Origin: a virus | Length of the DNA: 64,000 nt | Reading direction: 5' to 3' (one strand) | IMG/VR virus record: IMGVR_UViG_3300017917_001336 | Location: 83,568 to 147,567 of that record | Shown here: positions 1 through 8,002 of the stretch, in pieces | Layout: each line of letters begins with the position of its first letter | Position numbering within the stretch: position 1 is the stretch's first letter | Translations under genes and position numbers: made by a program | Notes under the pieces: model-generated | What the model was told of the DNA's origin: nothing | The model's database searches: none | The model's input: the letters and a program-made list of their open reading frames with translations, nothing else

Positions 1-16
1 TGTCTCTTAATTTTGC

Positions 17-24
17 CATAAATA
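17..24 (+). promoter_or_regulatory. late promoter for the 48-1136 gene
   Basis: CATAAATA matches the T4-type late -10 element TATAAATA at seven of eight bases. It lies 23 nt before the ATG at 48, leaving room for the ribosome-binding site AAAGGG at 31-36. Confidence 0.6.
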
Positions 25-47
25 GTATATAAAGGGTCTTGCCAGGT

Positions 48-1136
48 ATGCAAAAAATCTCAAGTTATTTATATCCGAATAGAGTAATACTATTAGCCGA
101 TTTGGCGGGCTTTCCTGTGGAGTGGACAAACGTGTACCAAAGAACAATAAAAATTTACAATGGCATTGATAATACTATCGAGTTTGATATTAAGAATGCT
201 GATCAAAAACGTATCGATTTAGATACATTAACGAATATTGAATTGAATGTTATGGATGCCCAAGGGATTGCATTACCTAACAGCCCTTATACTATAACAC
301 CGTTTGATCAAACTAGCAGAAAAGGTTTAGCATCTGTTACAATTCCGCAAGATGACTTAATTGATTTAACATCTCAAAATCTAAAGTATAGTGTGAGTGC
401 TAATTCCAACGGAAACAACGTATTACTATATTGTGATAGTAGATTTGGTGCTGTAGGTACTATTGAGCTAGTCGGTAGTGCAATGCCTGTAGATAGAGCT
501 AGTAGAACATATGATTCTTTTACCGCAGAAATTGATTTAAAAGGCTTCCCAACTTGGCATTCTAGTGCAATACCTACAAAATTTTATGAAGCAGTTCCTA
601 CAACAACATTACAGTTTGATATTGATGTTAAGGGGTTAACTGGAAACGTTTGGATTGAAGGCACTAAGAAAAGCACCATTAATACCGAAGCATTCAAAAC
701 TGGAGATATAGTATATTCTTTCTCAGATTGTAATGACACTACTGACACACTTTCTTCGCCAGCTTTGAATATAGGTGATTATCAATATTTTAGAGTTTCT
801 TATGCTACACAACTTGGAAACGGCATTGGTGCAGCATTTGCAGTTACTCAGCGAGATGGCGACTATGATGTAGTTGTTAGAGCAGGCGGAACTGGTTATG
901 CTGTAGGAAGTCAAATTAAAATTTTTGGTAGCTTAATTGGCGGAACTGACGGTGTGAACGATCTAATTATAACGGTTACCCAAGTTGACGGCGCATCAAC
1001 TGGATACATTTCAAGTTATTCTGTTAGTTCAGCTTCTGGTATTTCTTGGACAGGTAATGCAGCACCTGGCTCGTCAACATTTGTAGTAACGGGCAAAAAT
1101 ATTACCGGAACTGTTGACAAAGTTACAGTAAATTAA
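48..1136 (+). CDS. putative virion structural protein, 362 aa
   Basis: I do not recognise a named family. The protein is rich in Ser, Thr, Gly and Asn with beta-type segments, and its second half has a Gly-rich stretch (GGTGYAVGSQIKIFGS) like short repeats in phage fibre and baseplate-associated proteins. The ATG at 48 is preferred over an in-frame TTG at 39 because AAAGGG sits 11 nt upstream of it. A late promoter precedes it, which fits a virion role. Its 3' end carries the promoter of the primase gene. Structural role is inferred from composition and promoter class only. Confidence 0.6.
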   Translation: MQKISSYLYPNRVILLADLAGFPVEWTNVYQRTIKIYNGIDNTIEFDIKNADQKRIDLDTLTNIELNVMDAQGIALPNSPYTITPFDQTSRKGLASVTIPQDDLIDLTSQNLKYSVSANSNGNNVLLYCDSRFGAVGTIELVGSAMPVDRASRTYDSFTAEIDLKGFPTWHSSAIPTKFYEAVPTTTLQFDIDVKGLTGNVWIEGTKKSTINTEAFKTGDIVYSFSDCNDTTDTLSSPALNIGDYQYFRVSYATQLGNGIGAAFAVTQRDGDYDVVVRAGGTGYAVGSQIKIFGSLIGGTDGVNDLIITVTQVDGASTGYISSYSVSSASGISWTGNAAPGSSTFVVTGKNITGTVDKVTVN

Positions 1137-1143
1137 GTATAAT
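1114..1143 (+). promoter_or_regulatory. sigma70 promoter giving a leaderless primase mRNA
   Basis: TTGACA at 1114-1119, 18-bp spacer, TATAAT at 1138-1143, then exactly 6 nt to the ATG at 1150. Transcription would start at or next to the start codon. The -35 lies inside the upstream gene. Confidence 0.7.
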
Positions 1144-1149
1144 AGTGCT

Positions 1150-2154
1150 ATGAGCCTCATAGCCGATACTTTACTAACTTATCTTCCTGCTAAAAAGAAA
1201 CACACTCCAAGTGGTTGGATTAGTTTTAACGCACCCTGTTGTGGTGATAAGCGTATGCGTGGCGGATTTATTGTTAACGCAGGCGATGCAGTAAGTTATC
1301 ATTGTTTTAATTGCGGGTTCAAAGCAAGTTGGCAACCTGGCCGAACAATCAGTCAAAAGATGAATAAACTCATGCGGGATTTGAACATGCCCGATGATGT
1401 TATTAGCCAATTAAGATTAGAAGCATTGCGTCTTAATGAAAATTCAAACGCAACTGTGAGACAAGTTATTCCAACATTCGAAGAACGTGCTTTGCCAATG
1501 GACGCAAAGAGTTTAGAAGAATGGAGTACCTGGATTGAGCTACAGGGTTGGGAAAATACTGACCAAGAACTAATCAATGCGTTTTGTTATTTACGAAACA
1601 ACCGAGCAATAGATCCATATTCATATCCGTTTTATTGGACTAACAAAATAGGATTTAAAAATAGAATTATTATTCCTTTTTATAAAGACGGCAAAGTTGT
1701 AGGCTATACTGCCCGTGCTACTAATGATGCTAAACCTAAGTTTATTAGTGAACAACAACCAGGTTATGTTTTTAATTTAGATAGACAAACGCAGGATAAA
1801 GAATTCGTAATTGTATGTGAAGGCCCATTTGATGCGATAAGTATTGACGGCTGTGCAATTTTAGGTGCAGAAATTAAAGATAGTCAAAACTGGTTATTAA
1901 AACAACTAGGCAAAGAAATTATCTTAGTACCAGATAGAGACCATGAAGGCCCACGTACAGTAGAACAAGCACTAGAATTTGGTTGGTCAGTTAGCATGCC
2001 TGAATGGTCCGACGGCGTTAAAGACGTTAATGACGCAGTTAAAAAATATGGACGTTTAGCAACACTATATTTGATTTTGCAATCACGAGAATCAAATAAC
2101 CTTAAAATACAACTAAAGGCAAAGAAATGGTTCAAGGAACAAGAGAATGTATAA
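1150..2154 (+). CDS. DNA primase (T4 gp61-like)
   Basis: Makes RNA primers for lagging-strand synthesis with the replicative helicase encoded 1 kb downstream. An N-terminal zinc-ribbon is visible (Cys30/Cys31 paired with Cys52 and Cys55 in YHCFNCGF), followed after about 170 residues by a TOPRIM-type domain with EGPFDAIS (metal/catalytic Glu) and the acidic motif PDRDHEG. The length of 334 aa matches T4-type primases. There is no Shine-Dalgarno sequence; the ATG lies 6 nt after a perfect TATAAT, so the mRNA is probably leaderless. The 3' end overlaps a 37-aa ORF. Confidence 0.9.
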   Translation: MSLIADTLLTYLPAKKKHTPSGWISFNAPCCGDKRMRGGFIVNAGDAVSYHCFNCGFKASWQPGRTISQKMNKLMRDLNMPDDVISQLRLEALRLNENSNATVRQVIPTFEERALPMDAKSLEEWSTWIELQGWENTDQELINAFCYLRNNRAIDPYSYPFYWTNKIGFKNRIIIPFYKDGKVVGYTARATNDAKPKFISEQQPGYVFNLDRQTQDKEFVIVCEGPFDAISIDGCAILGAEIKDSQNWLLKQLGKEIILVPDRDHEGPRTVEQALEFGWSVSMPEWSDGVKDVNDAVKKYGRLATLYLILQSRESNNLKIQLKAKKWFKEQENV

Positions 2155-2260
2155 ACTTTGGCAATTCTTAAAAAACCCGTTTACGTATATTCAAAATCGT
2201 AGATTGCTCAAGAAACGACTCGACGAGTTGCGTAAAAGAGATCCGTTTATATACAAATGA
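2147..2260 (+). CDS. small basic protein, 37 aa
   Basis: A short ORF (MYKLWQFLKNPF...) that overlaps the end of the primase gene and ends in an ATGA overlap with the next gene, the tight packing expected of a translated phage ORF. AAGGAA lies upstream of the ATG within primase. The C-terminal half is strongly basic (RRLLKKRLDELRKR) and probably helical. No function can be assigned. Confidence 0.55.
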   Translation: MYKLWQFLKNPFTYIQNRRLLKKRLDELRKRDPFIYK

Positions 2261-3204
2261 TTGAATGGGGAATAAATGCTCTAAACCACGGCAGTAGTTT
2301 AGCCGTGTTTAAGAGTGGAGAATATAAAGCTAATATGATAGCTAATACTGACGAGATTCCGAGCGAAATAATTCGTTCAGCATTAGATTACGGGTCTCCA
2401 GATAAAATATACTGGTACGAAAATCCATGGACGAAAAAGGCTAGACAAATTTACGCAGGACAATATAAGACAGCAATTGATTTGTCTGTGCTTCCAAGTA
2501 AATATCTTAAACGTGCGAGGCTAGACTATGCATCCTTATATTATACTCCTCATCATGCTAGTCATGCTGCCGCTGGGTATTATACTAGTCCTTTCAACCA
2601 TACTGCGATTGTGGTTTTAGATGCTATTGGCGAATTTGATTGTGCAAGTATTTGGGAAGGAAAACACGGAGAAATTCGGAAAGTGTGGAGCAAACGTTAT
2701 CCACATAGTTTAGGATTATTTTATTCAGCCTTTACAAAATTACTTGGATTAGAGCCAATTAAACAGGAATTTTTATTACAACAAATGAGCGATCAAGGAA
2801 ACCCTAATAAGTATTATTTTGATGTAAAAGAGTATATAGGTACGTTAGTGCAAGCTCATAAAAATATGCATAGAGGCATTAACGATTGGCCGCATGAAAT
2901 TAAAAATTTACAAGATCAATGTGATATTGCAGCCGCAGTTCAAGAAATATTTACAGAACAAGTAGATATGGTAATGAAACAAGCTATCGAGCTGACTGGC
3001 GCTGATTCTTTGGTGTACATGGGCGGTTGTGCTATGAATAGTAAAACAAACAAACAAGTTGTCGAACCTAAATTTAAATGGATTTGGTCATTGCCAAATC
3101 CCGGCGATCCTTCTAGTTCAATTGGTGCAGTTACATATCACAATAAACAACGAGTCTGGCGTAATGATTGGACACCAATCAAACATATTGCTATTAAGGT
3201 ATAA
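2257..3204 (+). CDS. carbamoyltransferase-like protein (NodU/CmcH N-terminal domain), short form
   Basis: Family members transfer a carbamoyl group to small molecules or sugars. The Kae1-like N-terminal fold is visible: HHASHAAAGYY (metal-binding His motif), VVLDAIGEF, GGCAMNSKTN and NPGDPSSSIGA. At 315 aa it is roughly half the usual length of about 550-600 aa and lacks the C-terminal domain of full-length enzymes. It sits between primase and helicase genes. The substrate cannot be inferred; modified nucleotides or surface sugars are both possible. Confidence 0.75.
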   Translation: MIEWGINALNHGSSLAVFKSGEYKANMIANTDEIPSEIIRSALDYGSPDKIYWYENPWTKKARQIYAGQYKTAIDLSVLPSKYLKRARLDYASLYYTPHHASHAAAGYYTSPFNHTAIVVLDAIGEFDCASIWEGKHGEIRKVWSKRYPHSLGLFYSAFTKLLGLEPIKQEFLLQQMSDQGNPNKYYFDVKEYIGTLVQAHKNMHRGINDWPHEIKNLQDQCDIAAAVQEIFTEQVDMVMKQAIELTGADSLVYMGGCAMNSKTNKQVVEPKFKWIWSLPNPGDPSSSIGAVTYHNKQRVWRNDWTPIKHIAIKV

Positions 3205-3216
3205 AGATAATATAAT
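3188..3216 (+). promoter_or_regulatory. sigma70 promoter giving a leaderless helicase mRNA
   Basis: TTGCTA at 3188-3193, 17-bp spacer, TATAAT at 3211-3216, and 6 nt (ATAACA) before the ATG at 3223. The -35 matches consensus at four of six positions. The geometry is the same as at the primase gene. Confidence 0.6.
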
Positions 3217-3222
3217 ATAACA

Positions 3223-4653
3223 ATGAAACAAAATACAGATTACGGTTACGATATTCAAAAAGTATATTTAGAAATGATGCTTGCAGATGCAGCAACATTT
3301 GCTCGATGTCAAACAATTTTTGATCCTAGCTTGTTTGATAGAAAATTGCAACTAGGCGCAGAGTTTATCAATGAATATATTAAAGAACATTCAGTGATGC
3401 CAACTGAAGAGATTGTAAATGCTGCTACCAGCATGAATTTTAAAGTTCCACACGATTTAAGAGAAGAGCACTTTGATTGGCTATTAAACGATTTTGAAAC
3501 TTTTACAAGGCACAAAGGTCTTGAACGTGCTATCCTTGAATCAGCAGACATGTTAGAAAAAGGTGAGTACGGAACTGTAGAAGAAAAAATTAAAAAAGCA
3601 GTACAAGTTGGTCTAACCAAAGACATGGGCACTGATTACTGGGCTGATCCTAGGGCCCGTCTAATGAAAATCAAAGATAAGAATGGTCAAATTAGTACAG
3701 GCTGGAAGTCAGTTGATGACAAACTATTTGGCGGAATGAATCGAGGCGAATTGAATATTTTTGCGGCAGCTTCGGGTGGCGGTAAGTCTTTGTTCCTTGC
3801 AAACTTAGGTGTTAACTGGGCAATGGCAGGATTAAATGTAATTTACTTAACACTTGAACTTAGTGAAGAACTAGTGTCAATGCGTGTTGATTCGATGATT
3901 ACAGGAATTCCAACTAGAGAAATTTTTAAGAGTCTTGATGATGTAGAAATGAAAGTTAAAATGATTGGTAAAAAATCTGGTAGCTTTCAAGTCAAGTACA
4001 TGCCAAGCGGTAAAACAGCAAACGATATTAGAAGTTATCTAAAAGAATATGAAATTAGAATGGGCCAAAAGTGTGATGTATTGTTAGTTGACTACTTAGA
4101 CTTGTTAATGCCAATGAGTAAGAAGATTTCAGCAGAAAACTTGTTTATTAAAGACAAGTATGTCTCTGAAGAATTGCGTAACTTAGCAATGGAAAAGAAT
4201 TGTATTTTTGTAACTGCGGCACAGTTAAATCGCGGAGCAGTTGAAGAAGTAGAATTTGATCATTCACACATTTCAGGTGGACTATCTAAAATCCAAACCG
4301 CAGATAATGTAATTGGTATCTTTACTAGTCGTGCAATGCGTGAACGTGGACGTTATCAAATTCAATTTATGAAAACACGTAGTTCTAGTGGTGTTGGACA
4401 AAAAATTGATTTAGAATTTAACATTGATACTTTAAGAATTACTGATCTTGAACAAGAAGATAGTTATGGCAATAGTAGCGTACAAAGTGCAGGTAGCACA
4501 CTATTGGCTAGTATTAAAAATCGAGCAACCGTTGATGCCCAAACTGGAGAAATTGATCCAAACAGTTTAACACCAGTACCAAAAATTAAAGCACAAGTTG
4601 AATCGAGTAAACTAAGAGAATTACTTAACAATTTACCATCCGACGATCTTTGA
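3223..4653 (+). CDS. replicative DNA helicase (DnaB/T4 gp41-like)
   Basis: Hexameric 5'-3' helicase of the replisome, partner of the primase. The N-terminal helical domain (about 1-130) is followed by a RecA-type core with Walker A ASGGGKSL at 183-190, a DnaB-type LELSEE segment, Walker B LLVDYLDLL and a QLNRG motif. The length of 476 aa is typical. No ribosome-binding site is present; the ATG lies 6 nt after TATAAT, as in the primase gene, so both replication genes look leaderless. Confidence 0.93.
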   Translation: MKQNTDYGYDIQKVYLEMMLADAATFARCQTIFDPSLFDRKLQLGAEFINEYIKEHSVMPTEEIVNAATSMNFKVPHDLREEHFDWLLNDFETFTRHKGLERAILESADMLEKGEYGTVEEKIKKAVQVGLTKDMGTDYWADPRARLMKIKDKNGQISTGWKSVDDKLFGGMNRGELNIFAAASGGGKSLFLANLGVNWAMAGLNVIYLTLELSEELVSMRVDSMITGIPTREIFKSLDDVEMKVKMIGKKSGSFQVKYMPSGKTANDIRSYLKEYEIRMGQKCDVLLVDYLDLLMPMSKKISAENLFIKDKYVSEELRNLAMEKNCIFVTAAQLNRGAVEEVEFDHSHISGGLSKIQTADNVIGIFTSRAMRERGRYQIQFMKTRSSSGVGQKIDLEFNIDTLRITDLEQEDSYGNSSVQSAGSTLLASIKNRATVDAQTGEIDPNSLTPVPKIKAQVESSKLRELLNNLPSDDL

Positions 4654-4678
4654 TTATCTGGCAGTTTATTGTAAAATT

Positions 4679-4686
4679 AATAAATA
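4679..4686 (+). promoter_or_regulatory. late promoter for the GNAT-like gene
   Basis: AATAAATA lies 25 nt before the ATG at 4712. The leader contains the ribosome-binding site AGGAAA. Confidence 0.6.
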
Positions 4687-4711
4687 CGCATATAACTGCT
4701 AGGAAACCGCC

Positions 4712-5155
4712 ATGGAATTGCACCACATCAAAGATTTATCTGACCCTCTTGTTAAAGTAATTAAGGACGATCCCGTTCGCCCACACATCCCATTAGAACA
4801 AAGAATTAATGATGCTGCTGAAATTTTAATTCTTAAGGCAGGAGAAGAAATTCTTGCGGCTACTTGTATGCAGTGGTTAAAAGACATTCCTGAAGACGAA
4901 CAAGATCTAGTTGAAATGGAAAAGGATAAAGAAGTAGCAGTATTCTATACTATTTGGAGTTATAAGCCAGGTGCAGGACAAGCATTGATTAAACAAGCTG
5001 CAGATTGGTTATTAAGCGAATATAAGGATATTAAAAACATTGTTACGCTAAGTCCACAAACAGAAATGGCTCGTCGTTTCCACCATAAAAACGGTGCTAA
5101 AACTCTACGAGAAAATCAAACAAGTGTTAATTACGAATATTACTCAAAAAAGTAA
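4712..5155 (+). CDS. GNAT-fold acyltransferase-like protein, 147 aa
   Basis: The order of motifs resembles GNAT proteins: a central strand VAVFYTIW, then PGAGQALIKQAADWLL (like the acetyl-CoA pyrophosphate-loop helix) and a C-terminal segment LSPQTEMARRFHHKNGAK typical of the last helix and strand. The substrate is unknown. It starts from its own late promoter and is closed by a strong terminator, so it is a single-gene transcript. The alternative is a degenerate GNAT fold without catalysis. Confidence 0.6.
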   Translation: MELHHIKDLSDPLVKVIKDDPVRPHIPLEQRINDAAEILILKAGEEILAATCMQWLKDIPEDEQDLVEMEKDKEVAVFYTIWSYKPGAGQALIKQAADWLLSEYKDIKNIVTLSPQTEMARRFHHKNGAKTLRENQTSVNYEYYSKK

Positions 5156-5173
5156 CTAGTAAATCACACAAAT

Positions 5174-5193
5174 AAACCCCGAAAGGGGTTTTT
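5174..5193 (+). terminator. rho-independent terminator
   Basis: AAACCCC, GAAA tetraloop, GGGGTTT followed by T's. It closes the GNAT-like gene just before the next late promoter. Confidence 0.85.
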
Positions 5194-5201
5194 CTTTGGG
5201 C

Positions 5202-5209
5202 GATAAATA
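5202..5209 (+). promoter_or_regulatory. late promoter for the tail-fibre gene
   Basis: GATAAATA, 27 nt before the ATG at 5237. Confidence 0.65.
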
Positions 5210-5236
5210 CAGTACCTATTCAAGGACTGTGACCTA

Positions 5237-8002
5237 ATGAAACACGTAAGATTACCGGCGTATGACGCTTACGATTTAGATAGACTAAGCTATTCTAACG
5301 GCGAATTAGTAAATGATACAACTAATGCGATTATCCGTTATATGGACGGAGAAACCCCTGGCGGCTTTAAAATTGCTACCCAAGACTATGTGCAGGCTAA
5401 TGCTATTACACAGTCTAACTTAGATTCAGCATTAACTGTAAAATTACAACCATATGCAAAAACAACAGATTTAGCACCATACGCTCTTACAGTTGATGTA
5501 AACAATGCGATTGCTGCTATTCCAGTTTACTCATTACCAACTGCATCTACCTCAATTAAAGGTGGTGTTAAGGTTGATGGTACAACGATTCTTATCGATG
5601 GTAATGGTGTTATTAGCGGTGCTAATCAATATGTGTTGCCAACAGCCGGTGTAGGATCAGGTGGAACAAAAGGTGGTGTTAAGGTAGACGGCACAACAAT
5701 TCTTATTGATGGCAACGGTGTTATCAGTGGTGCTAACCAATATGTACTTCCTACAGCATCTACTACAGTTAAAGGTGGGGTTATTATACCTGCTGTGGGG
5801 ACTAGCGGTCTTAACAACTCAGCAGGATCGATTACACTAGCTACTGCTAGCACTACACAGTTAGGTGGTGTTAAAGTTGATGGTACAACTATTACTATCA
5901 GTAATGGAGTTATCAGCGGTAGTAATCAATACGTATTACCAACTGCAACAACATCAGTTTTAGGCGGCGTAACTGTTCCTGCAACAGCTAACTCAGGTTT
6001 AACAAATACATCAGGTGCAATACGTATTGCAACAGCTAGTACAAACCAAATTGGTGGTGTTAAAGTAGACGGTGTTACAATTACTATTAACGGTTCTGGT
6101 GTTATTTCTGCTAACATTACAGGTGCAATTATTTTCCAAGGCGGTTGGGATGCTAGTCTTAACAGTCCAACCCTAAACAACTCTAGTGGTGCATTTAACG
6201 TAAACGGTTATGAATTTGTTACAACTGTAGCTGGTACAGTAAACTTTGGTGCAGGTAACGTAACATTTGCTGTTGGTGATAACGTAATTTATGATGGTAC
6301 TAAATGGGTTAAAGTTCCTATTGGTTCAAGTGCTGGACAAACTAATAGTATATTAACAGTTAACAACTCAGGCACAGGTGATGCAAGTGGTACAACTTTT
6401 AATGGTTCTTCTCCTATAACAATCAGTTACAACTCAGTAGGAGCAAGTCCGTTAGCTGGAAGTAGTAGTTTAACAACTGTAGGCACAATAACATCTGGTA
6501 CATGGAGCGGCAATATTATTAGCCCAACTTACGGCGGTACTGGGATTAACAATGGCTCTTATACATTAACAATTACAGGCGCCAACAGAACATTAGATCA
6601 AAACGTATCGTCAGGTTCTAGCCCATCATTTGACGGAACAAACTTTTCTGGAACTGCATCAAGTTTATCAGTAGGGTCAGCTTCAAATGCAACATCAGCA
6701 ACATCAGCAGGTAAGTCAACAAACATTGCTGGTGGTACTGCTAATAGAATTCCTTATCAAACTGCTGCAGATACAACAAGTTTTATTGCTGCACCTGCAG
6801 ACGGTACATTCCTTAATTATACTACAGCAGGTGGACTAGCATGGACTAGTACAATAGCGGCTACTACTGCAACAAACGTAAGTGGTGGTGCAGCCAACAG
6901 AATTGTATATCAAACAGGTGCTAGTACTACAGGATTTATAGCTGCGCCAGCAAGTACCAACACATACTTACAATGGAACGGAACAGCGTTTGTGTTTGCC
7001 GCAGTTTCTGGTGCAACTGGTGGTACAGTAACATCTGTTAGTGGTACTGGTACAGTTAGCGGTATAACATTATCAGGTACTGTAACATCTACTGGTAACT
7101 TAACATTAGGCGGCTCTTTAAGTTTAGTAAGCCCTCCTGCAATTGGTTCAACAACACCAAACACCGGTGCATTTACTATCCTTACAGTTAACTCAGCTTC
7201 AACTTCAGCAGTTACACTAAGCCCAACAGGAACTGGTACAGTAACTATAAACCCAACAACTGCTGGTACAATTAATAACATGAGTATTGGTGCTACAACA
7301 GCATCAACTGGACGCTTTACAACAATTACGTCAACTGTTACTACTGGTACTGCTCCATTTACTGTTGCTTCAAGCACTAACGTGGCTAACTTAAATGCTA
7401 GTTCGTTAAACGGTGCAACTTTTGCAAGCCCCGGACAAATCGGTTCAGTTACTGCATCGTCAGGAAGATTTACTACTATTGAATCAACAGTAACAACAGG
7501 TACTGCACCATTTACAGTAGCGTCTACAACTAACGTGGTCAACTTAAACGCTAGTTCACTGAATGGTGCAACGTTTGCAAGTCCAGGATCAATTGGTAGT
7601 AGCGTAGCAGGCAGTGGTGCATTTACTACTGTAACTGCTACAACAAGCGTTAAGGCCAGTGGTAGTGGTGGTGTTGGTTATAACACAGGTGCTGCCGCAG
7701 GTGGTACTGTAACACAGTTAGTTTCACGTACAACAGGTGTTACCCTTAACAAAATTACTGGACAAATTACTTTGTTTACAGCAGCTGGTGATAACACTCA
7801 ATGGTTAACATTTACAGTTACTAATAGTACTGTAGTCGCAACTGACGTTGTTATTGTTACTGGAGATACTGCTACTAACAAATATATTGCCAACGTGTCT
7901 AATGTAACTGCAGGATCGTTTGATATTACTTACTTCTCTTTTGGTACAGCTATTGATGCACCAACATTTAACTTTGCTGTAATCAAAGGATCAAATAACT
8001 AA
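5237..8002 (+). CDS. large repeat-containing tail fibre protein, 921 aa
   Basis: Virion fibre protein presumed to take part in host recognition. Residues about 95-300 carry repeated modules built on GGVKVDGTTI, NGVISG and QYVLPTA. A second repeat region around residues 690-790 holds two near-identical copies of a unit containing TTGTAPFTVAS and NASSLNGATFASPG. The rest is low-complexity Thr/Ser/Gly/Asn sequence typical of trimeric beta-structured fibres. A late promoter and preceding terminator isolate it. A long ORF on the opposite strand (6910-7542) is an artefact of the repetitive codons. Confidence 0.85.
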   Translation: MKHVRLPAYDAYDLDRLSYSNGELVNDTTNAIIRYMDGETPGGFKIATQDYVQANAITQSNLDSALTVKLQPYAKTTDLAPYALTVDVNNAIAAIPVYSLPTASTSIKGGVKVDGTTILIDGNGVISGANQYVLPTAGVGSGGTKGGVKVDGTTILIDGNGVISGANQYVLPTASTTVKGGVIIPAVGTSGLNNSAGSITLATASTTQLGGVKVDGTTITISNGVISGSNQYVLPTATTSVLGGVTVPATANSGLTNTSGAIRIATASTNQIGGVKVDGVTITINGSGVISANITGAIIFQGGWDASLNSPTLNNSSGAFNVNGYEFVTTVAGTVNFGAGNVTFAVGDNVIYDGTKWVKVPIGSSAGQTNSILTVNNSGTGDASGTTFNGSSPITISYNSVGASPLAGSSSLTTVGTITSGTWSGNIISPTYGGTGINNGSYTLTITGANRTLDQNVSSGSSPSFDGTNFSGTASSLSVGSASNATSATSAGKSTNIAGGTANRIPYQTAADTTSFIAAPADGTFLNYTTAGGLAWTSTIAATTATNVSGGAANRIVYQTGASTTGFIAAPASTNTYLQWNGTAFVFAAVSGATGGTVTSVSGTGTVSGITLSGTVTSTGNLTLGGSLSLVSPPAIGSTTPNTGAFTILTVNSASTSAVTLSPTGTGTVTINPTTAGTINNMSIGATTASTGRFTTITSTVTTGTAPFTVASSTNVANLNASSLNGATFASPGQIGSVTASSGRFTTIESTVTTGTAPFTVASTTNVVNLNASSLNGATFASPGSIGSSVAGSGAFTTVTATTSVKASGSGGVGYNTGAAAGGTVTQLVSRTTGVTLNKITGQITLFTAAGDNTQWLTFTVTNSTVVATDVVIVTGDTATNKYIANVSNVTAGSFDITYFSFGTAIDAPTFNFAVIKGSNN

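Noticed and set aside
5525-6120. CRISPR-like spaced repeats in the fibre gene
   Set aside because: The repeats are coding modules of variable length and sequence, not identical repeats with unique spacers; no cas genes occur.
6910-7542. 210-codon open frame on the minus strand inside the tail-fibre gene
   Set aside because: Val/Pro/Thr-rich antisense reading of the fibre's Thr/Gly/Asn repeats, with no promoter or ribosome-binding site.
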